Shown: positions 37,039 through 46,525, counted from the first letter of the stretch. The stretch is 64,000 nucleotides of DNA from Pistricoccus aurantiacus (GCF_007954585.1 NZ_CP042382.1:2604001-2668000), one strand, 5' to 3'. Made by a program: numbers and translations. Notes: generated by a model not told the origin, from the letters alone.

Positions 37039-37947
37039 TTAGGCCGCTTCCGGGGCGGTAGCGGTCGGCTTGGCGTACCAGGGCAGGCCATGATTGTCGT
37101 TGTACTCGAGTTCGGCGATAACCTGCGCCCCCAGCAGTAGGATGACCGCGCCGATTTCGAGACTCAACAGCACGATGATGATGGTAGCCAGCGAACCATA
37201 GACGGCGTTGACGAAGGAAATGTTGGCAAAATACCCCACCAGTATCAGACGTACCCCTTCCCAGAGCAGCGCTGCAACGAAACCACCGATCAAGGCGCGA
37301 TTCATCGAGATCTTGGCGACCGGCAGCACCTTGTAGATAGCGCTGAACAGCAGGAACAAGCCGATGAAGCTGAACAGGCTCAGCAGCCAGGTCGAGATAT
37401 TGGCGAAGGGAAAATGCGACGCGAAGATCAGATCCAGCAGCGTATCCAGAGCGTCGATGGTCGATACCAGCACCGTCAAGCCCAGAAGTCCGCTTCCCAG
37501 CACCATGATGAAGGCGTAAGGCAGCAAGACGGAAATCCACATACGCCGCTTCTTGGGAATCTCCAGACGCCGAAAGATGATGGCGAAGGAGTCTTCCAGC
37601 ATGCGAAAGGCAAAGGAGCTGAAGACAAAAAGTACTAATATACCCAGCAGACCGGTTTTCTCCGGTGAGTCCAGCAGCGCTCGCACCGCTTCCTGTATGA
37701 CATCCGCATGAGAAGGGGCCAGATGGCGGGCCTGGAAGTCGATGATTTCCAGCATGCGATCCTCGGCGACGACATGAGTCAGTGTGACGCTCAAAACCGC
37801 GAATAACGGAACGATGGAAAGCAGAACGTTGTAGCCGACCCCGCCCGCCAGCAGAATGCCGCGGTTGGCAAAGAAACGGCCAATGACCCGCCAGCAGAAA
37901 CGCAGCAGACGACTGGCTAGCTGCCCGGCTTCGTCGCGTTTTACCAT
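37039..37947 (-). CDS. YihY/virulence factor BrkB family membrane protein
   Basis: A 302-aa protein with six membrane helices and the family signatures ILLAGGVGYNVLLSIVPLFA near the N-terminus and GGFVAALLWEGVRLIL in the middle. The end is YGSLATIIIVLLSLEIGAVILLLGAQ. ATG at 37947 was taken; the frame extends further upstream but without homology. It is convergent with the TerB-like gene, 4 bp apart. Family function (once thought to be RNase BN) is unresolved. Confidence 0.9.
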   Translation of the reverse strand: MVKRDEAGQLASRLLRFCWRVIGRFFANRGILLAGGVGYNVLLSIVPLFAVLSVTLTHVVAEDRMLEIIDFQARHLAPSHADVIQEAVRALLDSPEKTGLLGILVLFVFSSFAFRMLEDSFAIIFRRLEIPKKRRMWISVLLPYAFIMVLGSGLLGLTVLVSTIDALDTLLDLIFASHFPFANISTWLLSLFSFIGLFLLFSAIYKVLPVAKISMNRALIGGFVAALLWEGVRLILVGYFANISFVNAVYGSLATIIIVLLSLEIGAVILLLGAQVIAELEYNDNHGLPWYAKPTATAPEAA

Positions 37948-38279
37948 CGAAAAGATCCTGATGAAAAGTCTGATGAATAAGGCTGGCTTATGAAGGATTG
38001 CTGTAGCGTGTAGAGCAAGTTTAACGCCATGATAGGCATCAAATCCCATTGCGTGCCATGTTTCTGAAGGGATCATGGGATTTACAGGGCCAGATCTGCT
38101 CCGGGAAGTCAGGCAGGTTACGCTGAGGATGTCTTGTTCCGGGTGGGTAGGCTTATACTGTAAGCGCACGTAAAAATGCATTGCGTTTTGAATGCATGGT
38201 TTTCAATGCATGGCTTTCAATGCATGGTTCTCAAAAAGAGTGCAGGACTCTAGTCGCAACTTCGTAGGGAGAAAAAGGC
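37948..38279. other. 332-bp non-coding region with tandem repeats
   Basis: I see no supportable gene here. It holds the leader of the YihY-like gene (minus) and the upstream region of the coiled-coil gene (plus). Contents are a -10-like TATACT at 38154-38159 without a well-spaced -35, and three tandem 14-bp units at 38191-38232. GGGAGAAAAAGG lies directly before the ATG at 38280. Confidence 0.5.
38191..38232. repeat. Tandem repeat, 3 x 14 bp (AATGCATGGTTTTC)
   Basis: Three consecutive 14-bp copies start at 38191, 38205 and 38219, with one or two substitutions each. Every unit carries the palindrome ATGCAT. A degenerate fourth copy (AATGCATTGCGTTTTG) precedes them. They sit 48 bp upstream of the coiled-coil gene. 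Confidence 0.8.
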
Positions 38280-39482
38280 ATGGCGAATATGACGATGGGC
38301 CAACTGTTCAAGGACAATCGTGTCCGCGTTCTGGCAGTGGTCGCCGTGGTGGCGATTCTATACGCCTTGTACGCAAGCTCGAGTGCGGGATCGGCTCGCC
38401 AGGAAGCAGAACGCTTGGATGCTCGAGTCGCGGAGCTCGAGGATCAGAACCAGACCATCAAGTCACAGTTGGGAGAAATACAAGAGCAGAATGCATCCTT
38501 GCAATCCCAGGTAGCAACCTTCGAGGATTCCCAGGAGAGCCTGGAAGCGTCCAGGGCGCGGGCCGAGGAGCTGGATCAGCAGAACCAGCAGGCGCAAGAA
38601 GAACTGCAACAGGTCAATCAGCAGGTTGCCGAGGCGAAAAAGCAGCAGGAGCAACAGCAAGCCGAGTTTCAACAGCAAGCCAAGCAGCGCCAATCTGAGT
38701 TGCAGAACAACATTCAGCAGCAACAGGAGCAGCTGGAGCAGGTTTCCAGCAAACTCAACGCTCAGCAAGACCAGCTGGAGCAGCGTCAAAAGCAACTTGA
38801 CGAGTTGAAGACGGACTCGCAGCAGGTCGTCGAGCAGCGCGACGAGGCCCAGCAGGAACTCGACAAGCTGCAGGAGGATATTGCCAAGGCGGAGGGGCGC
38901 CAGAAGGAATTGACAACGCGCATCGAGGATCACCAGGCCCGTCTTGAAAAGCTGCAAGAGCAGATCAAGGAGCAGGAAAAAGCGTTGGCAAAGGTCCAGG
39001 GCGATGTCGAAACTGCCAAGCGCAACCAGCAGCAGGTTCAGCAGGAACTGGAAAAGGCACGCGAACAGGCCAAGCAGGCTAAACAGCAGGTCGATGAAGC
39101 CGAAAAGCGGCTCGCCAAGCTTGACGAGCAGCGCAGCCAACGTCGCGATCAGGTGCAGAAGCTTGAGTCACAGCTGCTTCAGTGGCGCCAGACCCTGAAC
39201 CAGATGGATGTGAGCGCCGACGATGGCGCGTCGCAGGGAGCGGACAAGGCGCAGGGCAAGAGCGCATCCCAAGACGATAAGCCAAAGTCGGATCAGGCCA
39301 AACAGAAGGAAAGCCAGCAAAAGGATCAGCAAAGCGACAAGCCAAAGCAGGATCAGGCCAAGCAGTCGAAAGATTCACAGGATGCTAAGCAAGATCCCAA
39401 GCAGCAAGGCAAGGCCCAGCAGGAGAAAGACAAGCAGCAAAAGTCTTCGGATCAGGGCGAAAATCAGTCATCTTCCCAATAG
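38280..39482 (+). CDS. Membrane-anchored coiled-coil protein with low-complexity tail
   Basis: A 400-aa protein. A single membrane helix (VLAVVAVVAILYALYASSS, about residues 17-35) is followed by about 270 residues of heptad-rich Gln/Glu/Lys/Leu coiled coil. A 90-residue tail of Gln, Lys, Ser and Asp follows, containing two copies of a DKPKxDQAKQ unit. The C-terminal part faces the periplasm or the cytoplasm; the sequence does not decide this. Ordinary codon use and a good ribosome binding site argue it is real. No family can be named; coiled-coil similarity to other proteins would be misleading. A strong terminator follows. Confidence 0.8.
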   Translation: MANMTMGQLFKDNRVRVLAVVAVVAILYALYASSSAGSARQEAERLDARVAELEDQNQTIKSQLGEIQEQNASLQSQVATFEDSQESLEASRARAEELDQQNQQAQEELQQVNQQVAEAKKQQEQQQAEFQQQAKQRQSELQNNIQQQQEQLEQVSSKLNAQQDQLEQRQKQLDELKTDSQQVVEQRDEAQQELDKLQEDIAKAEGRQKELTTRIEDHQARLEKLQEQIKEQEKALAKVQGDVETAKRNQQQVQQELEKAREQAKQAKQQVDEAEKRLAKLDEQRSQRRDQVQKLESQLLQWRQTLNQMDVSADDGASQGADKAQGKSASQDDKPKSDQAKQKESQQKDQQSDKPKQDQAKQSKDSQDAKQDPKQQGKAQQEKDKQQKSSDQGENQSSSQ

Positions 39483-39506
39483 CTTGTTTGTCAAGTCGTA
39501 AAACCA

Positions 39507-39532
39507 GAAGCCAGGATAGCCTGGCTTCTTTT
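39507..39532 (+). terminator. Intrinsic terminator after the coiled-coil gene
   Basis: GAAGCCAGG at 39507-39515 pairs with CCTGGCTTC at 39520-39528 around a 4-nt loop (ATAG), followed by TTTTCC. It lies 24 bp after the stop codon. Confidence 0.8.
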
Positions 39533-39538
39533 CCATGG

Positions 39539-39574
39539 TTTCAAAATAAAATATCGTTTCAAGATAAAATATCG
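39539..39574. repeat. Tandem repeat, 2 x 18 bp plus a partial third copy
   Basis: TTTCAAAATAAAATATCG at 39539-39556 is followed directly by TTTCAAGATAAAATATCG at 39557-39574 and a partial copy (CTTCAAGACC). The AT-rich stretch lies between the terminator and the apbC start and may hold the apbC promoter (repeated TAAAAT). Confidence 0.75.
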
Positions 39575-39603
39575 CTTCAAGACCAATGAAACAGGAGCCC
39601 ATC

Positions 39604-40404
39604 GTGATCGAGGGAGTCAAACATATCGTCGCCGTGGCATCCGGCAAGGGCGGAGTAGGAAAATCCACCGTGACCGTCAACCTGGCCCTGGCTACCGCTG
39701 CGCAAGGCTACCGGGTAGGTTTGCTGGACGCGGATATCTATGGTCCCAGCCAGGCGCAGATGCTGGGGATCGGTGAGGGGGTGCGTCCTCAGCAGGCGGG
39801 AGAGAACCGTTTCAAGCCGCTTGAGGCTCATGGCATCCAGGCCATGTCCATGGCGTTTCTGGTGGATACTACCGAGCCGATGGTGTGGCGTGGGCCGATG
39901 GTGGCCGGCGCCTTCCAGCAGTTGCTCACGCAGACCGCCTGGCAGGACGTGGATTATCTGTTTATCGACATGCCGCCGGGTACCGGAGATATCCAACTGA
40001 CGCTTTCTCAGAAGGCGCCGGTTTCGGGGGCGGTCATCGTCACCACGCCCCAGGATATCGCGCTGCTGGATGCGCGCAAGGGTATCGAGATGTTCCGTAA
40101 GGTCAATGTGCCTGTTCTGGGTATCGTCGAGAACATGAGTCTGCATGTCTGTTCGAACTGCGGCCATCAGGAACCGATCTTCGGTGAAGGTGGCGGCGAG
40201 CGCATCGCGGCGCAATACGATACCCAGCTGTTAGGGCAGTTGCCACTATCCATGGCAGTAAGGCAGCAGGCGGACGGCGGGCGTCCGACAGTAATCGCGG
40301 AACCGAATAGCCCAGTCGCCGAGACCTTCCGACACATCGCTCAGGCCGTCGTCACCGGAGTGGAGTCTCAGCAGGAAGAAGGCCCGCAAATTTCCTTCGA
40401 ATAA
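39604..40404 (+). CDS. apbC: Iron-sulfur cluster carrier ApbC (Mrp/NBP35 family)
   Basis: A P-loop ATPase of about 266 aa. It has the deviant Walker [18 protein letters not shown], the [13 protein letters not shown] and [17 protein letters not shown] segments, and the cluster-binding CxxC in HVCSNCGH. It carries Fe-S clusters to target proteins. The N-terminal MIP18-like domain of longer Mrp proteins is absent. I prefer GTG at 39604, which has AGGAG 6 nt upstream; ATG at 39586 is in frame but has no ribosome binding site and lies in the repeat end. It is followed by dcd. Confidence 0.92.
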   Translation: MIEGVKHIVAVASGKGGVGKSTVTVNLALATAAQGYRVGLLDADIYGPSQAQMLGIGEGVRPQQAGENRFKPLEAHGIQAMSMAFLVDTTEPMVWRGPMVAGAFQQLLTQTAWQDVDYLFIDMPPGTGDIQLTLSQKAPVSGAVIVTTPQDIALLDARKGIEMFRKVNVPVLGIVENMSLHVCSNCGHQEPIFGEGGGERIAAQYDTQLLGQLPLSMAVRQQADGGRPTVIAEPNSPVAETFRHIAQAVVTGVESQQEEGPQISFE

Positions 40405-40523
40405 GTGCCGCTGTGATTCGTGCGGTTTCTTCGGTGTCGGCTTGCGCCAACGCTGTCCAAGGTCTATGCCTATTCGGGGCGGTTGGTTATCATGTTCGCC
40501 CCTTTTTTTCTAGGACGTCCTCG

Positions 40524-41090
40524 ATGAGTATCAAATCCGACCGCTGGATTCGCCGAATGGTAGAACAGCACGGCATGATCGAGCCTTTCGAGGCGGATCA
40601 GGTGCGCTACGTCAACGATCAGCGGGTCATTTCCTACGGGACGTCAAGCTACGGTTATGATGTGCGCTGTGCGGACGAGTTCAAGGTGTTCACCAACATT
40701 CACTCCGCGGTGGTCGATCCCAAGAACTTCGACGACAAGAGCTTCGTGGACGTGAAAGGCGATGCGTGCGTGATTCCCCCCAACTCCTTTGCCCTGGCTC
40801 GCACCGTGGAATATTTTCGAATTCCCCGTAGCGTCTTGACCATCTGTCTGGGCAAGTCCACCTATGCGCGCTGCGGCATCATCGTCAACGTCACGCCGCT
40901 TGAGCCGGAATGGGAAGGTCACGTGACCCTGGAGTTTTCCAATACCACGAATCTCCCCGCCAGGATCTACGCTAACGAAGGCGTCGCGCAGATGCTGTTT
41001 CTGGAATCCGACGAAGTTTGCGAGACTTCATACAAGGATCGCAACGGCAAGTACATGGGTCAGCGCGGCGTGACTCTGCCGCGGGCCTGA
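40524..41090 (+). CDS. dcd: dCTP deaminase
   Basis: A 188-aa trimeric enzyme converting dCTP to dUTP for thymidylate synthesis. Motifs visible are [11 protein letters not shown], the catalytic segment [28 protein letters not shown] with the active-site Glu, and the C-terminal [13 protein letters not shown]. Length matches the family (E. coli 193 aa). ATG at 40524 was chosen over an in-frame upstream extension. Ung, encoded elsewhere in the window, handles uracil that reaches DNA. Confidence 0.96.
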   Translation: MSIKSDRWIRRMVEQHGMIEPFEADQVRYVNDQRVISYGTSSYGYDVRCADEFKVFTNIHSAVVDPKNFDDKSFVDVKGDACVIPPNSFALARTVEYFRIPRSVLTICLGKSTYARCGIIVNVTPLEPEWEGHVTLEFSNTTNLPARIYANEGVAQMLFLESDEVCETSYKDRNGKYMGQRGVTLPRA

Positions 41091-41194
41091 GCGTTTTTAC
41101 CCTGCCGCAGACTCGTTTCACGAAGGCTCTCAGACGCCTGTCCGACGACGGTTATTGCCCGAAATAACGCCGGTAATAACGTCGGTCTATTATA

Positions 41195-41266
41195 TTGCAC
41201 TGCAACAAGCTGTTATACTGTCGGTATATCGCTGATTTTCCTTGCCTGTTTGTTGCAGTGCTGCAG
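41195..41266. promoter_or_regulatory. TGC-rich palindromes upstream of the DUF3141 gene
   Basis: TTGCA-C-TGCAA at 41195-41205 is a perfect palindrome. The 12-mer GCACTGCAACAA at 41197-41208 recurs inverted as TTGTTGCAGTGC at 41250-41261, which runs into CTGCAG. A TATACT at 41214-41219 between them could be a -10. TGC-rich dyads of this kind are known binding sites of the PHA-responsive repressor PhaR at phasin promoters; applying that here is inference. Confidence 0.5.
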
Positions 41267-41304
41267 AAGGTCAGCGACTCTTATTTCTTAACGGGAGGCT
41301 AGCC

Positions 41305-43629
41305 ATGCTTCAGGCTTTCACGTCACCTATCGACGCCATGCTTTCCTGGTGCGACCCTTTCGGCATCGGCCGGGCAGCCTTGGATTACTGGCGCGACAGC
41401 GTCGAGCGTCGAGTGCTTTACCTTGACGTCATGCGCCAGCGTGGTAATCAGTATCTCGCGCACATGCGGCTGGAAAAGCCCAACGTGCTGGGTTTCGAAG
41501 CGGAAACCATCATGGATGGCCTGGATTTGCCGCGTCCGGTCAATTACGAGTTGTTGTGGATCGAGCCGCCCCAAGGCGTCGAAACCGACTGGCAGAAGCG
41601 ACCCTTTGTGGTGGTCGACCCGCGAGCGGGACACGGCCCGGGAATCGGCGGCTTCAAGCCCGATAGTGAAATCGGCGTGGCCTTGCGAGCCGGCCATCCT
41701 TGCTACTTCATCGGTTTTCTTCCTTTTCCCGAGCCGGGCCAGACCGTCGAAGACGTGGTGGATGCGGAAATCGCTTTCTTGAAGGAAGTGATCAATCGTC
41801 ATCCACAGGTGTCGGAAAAACCGATTGTCGTCGCGAACTGTCAGGCGGGTTGGCAGATCATGATGGCGGCGGCGCTGGAACCGGAATGCTTCGGTCCGCT
41901 GCTGATTGCCGGCGCGCCTCTTTCTTATTGGGCGGGGGAGCGAGGCAAGGCACCGATGCGCTATTCCGCCGGCATGATGGGCGGAAGCTGGTTGGCCTCC
42001 CTTGCCAGCGATCTGGGCGCGGGGAATTTCGACGGCGCCTGGCTGGTGCAGAACTTCGAGAAGCTCAACCCGGCCAATACCCTGTGGGGCAAGCAGTACA
42101 ATCTGTATGCCAACATCGATACCGAAGCGAGCCGCTATCTGCAGTTCGAACGATGGTGGGGCGGCCATGTCATGCTGGGCGCTCAGGAAATTCAGTATAT
42201 CGTCGACAAGCTGTTCGTCGGTAACCGTCTGAGCACGTCAAGAATCATCACTCAGGACGGTCGTCGTATCGACCTGCGCAACATTCGCTCACCCATCGTG
42301 GTGTTCTGTTCGCAAGGAGACGACATCACGCCGCCGCCTCAGGCGCTTGGCTGGGTGCGCGATCTCTACGAAAATACGGATGAAATCCTGGCTCAGGAAC
42401 AGACCATCGTCTATTGCGTTCACGACCGTACGGGGCACCTGGGTATCTTCGTTTCCGGCAGTATCTCCCGCAAGGAGCATACGGAATTTACCGAGAACAT
42501 GGATTACATTGATGTGCTTCCCCCGGGACTGTTCGAAGCCAAGGTAACGGAAACCGCCGCTCAAGGCGCCGCGGAGGCCGAGCATATCGAGGGCGATTAT
42601 CTGCTGGAGTTCATGCCGCGCACCATCGAAGACGTCAACGAGATTGTTCAGCCCAATGAGGAAGACGAGCGGCGTTTCGCCACTGTCGCACGCCTTTCGA
42701 ATATCAATCGCGGTATCTATGAGGTGACGCTACAGCCGTGGCTGCAGGCGATCATTTCGAATTCCGCGGCACGTATAATGCGCCGCTGCCATCCGATTCG
42801 TTTCGGCTACCGTCTGTATTCCGATCTCAACCCTCTGACCGCACCCTTGCCGGTCATGGCGGAGGCCATCCGCAAGGATCGCCATCAGGTGGCGGAGCAT
42901 AACCCCTGGAAAGTGGCCGAAGGGATCGCATCCCATCAGATCGAGCAGTCCCTGGACGCCTTCCGGGAAGTGCGTGACCGCATGGTCGAGAAACTGTTCC
43001 TGCAGATATACGGGCAGACTTGGCTTCAGACCATGGTCGGACTAGGCACTCACGACGGTCTCGAGTTCCGTCGTCGTCCCGGGTCGGAGCTCGAGCATCG
43101 GCGCTTCGTTGCTAGCCGCAAGACCGAGCTATGTTCGCGCATCGATCAGGGTAGTGGTCTTGAAGCCATGATGCGGGCGCTGATCTATGTGTTGGGCGGC
43201 GCTCCGACCACGGACGAGCGCAACTTCAATCGTCTTACCGCCTCCTGGGAGGAGTTCGAGGAAGATATAGATCTCGCCACCTTCAAGAAGATGCTGAGAG
43301 ACCAGTTCCTGATCCTCAAGCTGGATCGTCAAGGCGCCTTGGATGGCCTCTCCGTATTGCTGGCGGATCAAAGCGACGATCAGATCGATCACTATCTGGA
43401 AACCATCGAGCACGTGGTAAACGTCAGCGGTCAAATGACGCCACGTTCCGAAGAGCGGCTCGAAGCGGTCAAGGCAAAGTTCGCCCAGGCACGTTCGGTG
43501 AACTCGGCGACAGGTGGAGAAAGACCTGTCAAGCTTGATGAGGTAAAGTCTTCCGATAGCACCGACCCTAGCGCGCCGCGCAAGCCACGCGCTCAGCAAA
43601 AAGCTCGAACGGCCAAGCCGCGAAAGTGA
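41305..43629 (+). CDS. DUF3141 protein, PHA-synthase-like alpha/beta hydrolase
   Basis: A 774-aa protein. The first half (about residues 80-390) is an alpha/beta-hydrolase related to PHA synthase. A Cys nucleophile Cys179 sits in ANCQAGW, an Asp at 339/340 in SQGDDITPP, and His378 in RTGHLG. The second half is a helical domain of unknown role, ending in a Lys/Arg/Ala-rich basic tail. GGGAGGCTAGCC precedes ATG 41305. The gene is monocistronic, with its own terminator. Polyester synthesis, hydrolysis or granule binding are all possible; none is shown. A Cys at the nucleophile position favours a synthase-like acyl transfer. Confidence 0.88.
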   Translation: MLQAFTSPIDAMLSWCDPFGIGRAALDYWRDSVERRVLYLDVMRQRGNQYLAHMRLEKPNVLGFEAETIMDGLDLPRPVNYELLWIEPPQGVETDWQKRPFVVVDPRAGHGPGIGGFKPDSEIGVALRAGHPCYFIGFLPFPEPGQTVEDVVDAEIAFLKEVINRHPQVSEKPIVVANCQAGWQIMMAAALEPECFGPLLIAGAPLSYWAGERGKAPMRYSAGMMGGSWLASLASDLGAGNFDGAWLVQNFEKLNPANTLWGKQYNLYANIDTEASRYLQFERWWGGHVMLGAQEIQYIVDKLFVGNRLSTSRIITQDGRRIDLRNIRSPIVVFCSQGDDITPPPQALGWVRDLYENTDEILAQEQTIVYCVHDRTGHLGIFVSGSISRKEHTEFTENMDYIDVLPPGLFEAKVTETAAQGAAEAEHIEGDYLLEFMPRTIEDVNEIVQPNEEDERRFATVARLSNINRGIYEVTLQPWLQAIISNSAARIMRRCHPIRFGYRLYSDLNPLTAPLPVMAEAIRKDRHQVAEHNPWKVAEGIASHQIEQSLDAFREVRDRMVEKLFLQIYGQTWLQTMVGLGTHDGLEFRRRPGSELEHRRFVASRKTELCSRIDQGSGLEAMMRALIYVLGGAPTTDERNFNRLTASWEEFEEDIDLATFKKMLRDQFLILKLDRQGALDGLSVLLADQSDDQIDHYLETIEHVVNVSGQMTPRSEERLEAVKAKFAQARSVNSATGGERPVKLDEVKSSDSTDPSAPRKPRAQQKARTAKPRK

Positions 43630-43686
43630 TTTCAGTCGTGCCCGTGGTGAGCCACGATTCATGCCTTTATGTTTTCCGCCGTTATG

Positions 43687-43713
43687 AAAATGCCAGCAAA
43701 GCTGGCATTTTTT
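43687..43713 (+). terminator. Intrinsic terminator after the DUF3141 gene
   Basis: AAAATGCCAGC at 43687-43697 pairs with GCTGGCATTTT at 43701-43711 around a 3-nt loop, followed by a run of T. It is a strong hairpin, 57 bp after the stop codon. Confidence 0.85.
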
Positions 43714-43856
43714 ATTGTGATGTTCTATTGCAGAGCATTATAAATTACAGCTTTCCCTATCGTGGCCGGGCTGGCGTGAAGTCATGGGCTGGGGTAGGGT
43801 AGGCGCATTTTTCGCCGATTGGAGAAGGTCGGCACTTAATGCCGAGGGTCATGGGA

Positions 43857-43871
43857 TCCTCCTTGGGAGGA
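43857..43871 (+). promoter_or_regulatory. Hairpin masking the topA Shine-Dalgarno sequence
   Basis: TCCTCC at 43857-43862 is perfectly complementary to GGAGGA at 43866-43871 across a 3-nt loop. The second arm is the core of the topA ribosome binding site (GGGAGGAGC). The hairpin could limit topA translation; that is inference from base pairing alone. Confidence 0.5.
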
Positions 43872-43882
43872 GCTTTAGCACT

Positions 43883-46525
43883 ATGGGTAAATCACTGGTT
43901 ATCGTTGAGTCACCGGCCAAGGCCAAGACGATCAACAAGTATCTCGGCAACGACTTTATCGTGAAGTCCAGCGTGGGCCATATTCGTGATCTCCCCACCA
44001 GTGGTTCGAATAAAACGGCAACGGACTCCAAGGCGCGAGCGCGTCAAGCCGCCAAGACCCGCAAGATGACGCCGGAAGAGAAGGCGGTTTACCAGAAGCA
44101 GAAGACCTGGAATCAACTGATTCGCCGCATGGGCATCGATCCGGAGCACGGTTGGGAGGCCCATTACGAGATCCTGCCCGGCAAGGAGAAGGTAGTCGCG
44201 GAACTGCAAAAGCACGCGGCAAAGGCGGACGCGGTCTATCTGGCGACGGACCTTGACCGAGAAGGTGAGGCAATCGCCTGGCATCTCAAGGAAACCATCG
44301 GTGGGGATGAGTCCCGCTACAAGCGGGTGGTCTTCAACGAGATTACCAAGAATGCCATTCAGCAGGCCTTCGAAGATCCCGGCACGCTTAATATCGAGCG
44401 CGTCGAAGCGCAGCAGGCGCGGCGTTTTCTCGATCGAGTCGTGGGCTTCATGCTGTCGCCGCTTCTGTGGCAGAAAATCGCTCGCGGGCTTTCCGCCGGA
44501 CGAGTACAGTCCGTGGCGGTGCGTCTGATCGTCGAACGGGAGCGGGAGATTCGCGCCTTCGTGCCGGAAGAGTTCTGGGACGTGCACGCAGATCTGCAAG
44601 CGGCGGACAAGAGCGCCGACGCTACGCCGATTCGCTTCGAGCTGGTGCGCCAGAACGGTGAGATCTTTCGGCCGACCTCGGAAAAGGAAACCCTGGAGCG
44701 TATCGCGGCCCTCAAGACCGCGCCGCTTTCGATCACCGGTCGGGAGGACAAGCCGACCCGTTCGAAACCCAATGCACCGTTTATCACCTCGACCCTGCAG
44801 CAGGCCGCCAGCGGACGTCTCGGCTTCTCGGTGAAAAAGACCATGATGATGGCCCAGCGTCTTTATGAAGCGGGCCATATCACCTATATGCGCACCGACT
44901 CCACCAACCTGTCTCAGGATGCGCTGAACATGGCCCGAGCGCATATCGGAGAAGAATTCGGCGCGCGCTACCTGCCGGAAAAACCCAATCGCTATTCCAG
45001 CAAGGCCGGTGCCCAGGAGGCCCACGAAGCGATTCGTCCCTCGGACGTGAAACGTCAAGCGACGGAACTGGCCGGCATGGAACGAGATGCCCAGCGGCTC
45101 TATGAGTTGATCTGGCGCCAGTTCCTGGCCTGTCAGATGACTCCGGCGGAGTATCTCTCCACCACCCTCACCGTGGAAACCCGGGGCTACGAGCTTCGGG
45201 CCAAGGGACGAGTGCTCAAGTTCGACGGCTATACTCGGGTGATGAAGCCGGCGGGCAAGAAGGATGAAGATCAGTCCTTGCCGGATATCGGTGAAGGCAC
45301 TGCCATGAATCTGATTTCCCTGGAGCCGCGCCAGCATTTCACCAAGCCGCCGGCGCGTTTTACCGAAGCGAGCCTGGTCAAGGAGCTCGAGAAACAGGGA
45401 ATCGGTCGGCCCTCTACCTATGCGTCGATCATTTCCACCATTCAGGATCGTGGCTACGTGACCCTGGAGCATCGACGCTTCTATGCGGAGAAGCTTGGCG
45501 ATATCGTCACCGACCGTCTGGCGGAGTCTTTCAGTGATCTGATGGACTACAACTTTACCGCTCGTATGGAAGACAGTCTCGACGACGTAGCGGAAGGCGA
45601 GCGGGACTGGCGAGAGCTGCTCGACAGCTTCTACGAGGATTTCAAGCATCAGCTTGAAGCGGCGCAAAGCGACGAGGGCATGCGTCCCAATCAGCCGGTG
45701 CCCACGGATATCGATTGCCCGACCTGCGGTCGCAAGATGCAGATTCGTACCGCTTCCACCGGGGTGTTTCTGGGCTGCTCCGGGTATAACCTGCCGCCCA
45801 AGGAGCGCTGCAAGACCACCATCGATTTGATTCCCGGTCAGGAGGCGGTGGCGGCGGATGCCGGAGAGGAAGCGGAAACCGACGCCCTGCGGGCCAAGCG
45901 CCGCTGCCCGCTATGCGGCACCGCCATGGACAACTATCTGATCGATGAGCATCGCAAACTGCACATCTGCGGCAATAGCCCCGACTGCGAAGGCTACGAG
46001 GTGGAAAAAGGTCATTTCAGGATCAAGGGTTATGAAGGACCAACCATCGAATGCGATAAGTGTGGCGCGGAAATGCAGCTCAAGACCGGCCGCTTCGGCA
46101 AGTATTTCGGCTGCACCAGCCCTGACTGCAAGAATACTCGCAAGCTGTTGAAAAATGGCGAAGTGGCGCCGCCGAAGATCGATCCGATACCCATGCCGGA
46201 ACTGCAATGCCAGAAGGTGGACGATCATTACGTGCTGCGCGACGGCGCCAGTGGGCTGTTCCTGGCGGCCAGCCAGTTTCCCAAGAATCGGGAAACCCGG
46301 CCGCCGCTGGTGTCGGAACTGCAGGCCCACGCGGAGCAGATCCCCGAGAAATATCGCTTCCTGCTCGAGGCGCCAAACCATGATCCGGATGGGCAACCCG
46401 CGCAGATTCGCTTTTCCCGCAAGGCCAAGAGTCAATATGTGATGACCGAAAAGGACGGCAAGGCCAGCGGCTGGAAGGCCACTTATGAAGACGGCAGATG
46501 GCAGGTTGAGGACAAGCGTAAATGA
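43883..46525 (+). CDS. topA: DNA topoisomerase I (type IA)
   Basis: An 880-aa enzyme relaxing negative supercoils. The N-terminal TOPRIM domain begins [20 protein letters not shown] and carries [15 protein letters not shown]. The catalytic Tyr lies in [14 protein letters not shown] (about residue 333). Three C-terminal zinc ribbons are visible: [18 protein letters not shown]...CGNSPDC and CDKCGAEMQ...CTSPDC. Another topoisomerase C-terminal module follows. ATG at 43883 is preferred to the in-frame upstream ATG at 43784. The downstream gene overlaps its stop. Confidence 0.97.
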   Translation: MGKSLVIVESPAKAKTINKYLGNDFIVKSSVGHIRDLPTSGSNKTATDSKARARQAAKTRKMTPEEKAVYQKQKTWNQLIRRMGIDPEHGWEAHYEILPGKEKVVAELQKHAAKADAVYLATDLDREGEAIAWHLKETIGGDESRYKRVVFNEITKNAIQQAFEDPGTLNIERVEAQQARRFLDRVVGFMLSPLLWQKIARGLSAGRVQSVAVRLIVEREREIRAFVPEEFWDVHADLQAADKSADATPIRFELVRQNGEIFRPTSEKETLERIAALKTAPLSITGREDKPTRSKPNAPFITSTLQQAASGRLGFSVKKTMMMAQRLYEAGHITYMRTDSTNLSQDALNMARAHIGEEFGARYLPEKPNRYSSKAGAQEAHEAIRPSDVKRQATELAGMERDAQRLYELIWRQFLACQMTPAEYLSTTLTVETRGYELRAKGRVLKFDGYTRVMKPAGKKDEDQSLPDIGEGTAMNLISLEPRQHFTKPPARFTEASLVKELEKQGIGRPSTYASIISTIQDRGYVTLEHRRFYAEKLGDIVTDRLAESFSDLMDYNFTARMEDSLDDVAEGERDWRELLDSFYEDFKHQLEAAQSDEGMRPNQPVPTDIDCPTCGRKMQIRTASTGVFLGCSGYNLPPKERCKTTIDLIPGQEAVAADAGEEAETDALRAKRRCPLCGTAMDNYLIDEHRKLHICGNSPDCEGYEVEKGHFRIKGYEGPTIECDKCGAEMQLKTGRFGKYFGCTSPDCKNTRKLLKNGEVAPPKIDPIPMPELQCQKVDDHYVLRDGASGLFLAASQFPKNRETRPPLVSELQAHAEQIPEKYRFLLEAPNHDPDGQPAQIRFSRKAKSQYVMTEKDGKASGWKATYEDGRWQVEDKRK

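Noticed and set aside
38463-39140. 225-codon minus-strand frame, extremely Leu-rich, apparently a membrane protein
   Set aside because: It is the complement of Gln/Glu/Lys codons of the coiled-coil gene, which naturally reads as Leu; there is no independent signal.
43910-45667. 585-codon minus-strand open frame inside topA
   Set aside because: It runs antiparallel to topA, whose domains are all recognisable; the product has no recognisable motif and is a high-GC shadow frame.
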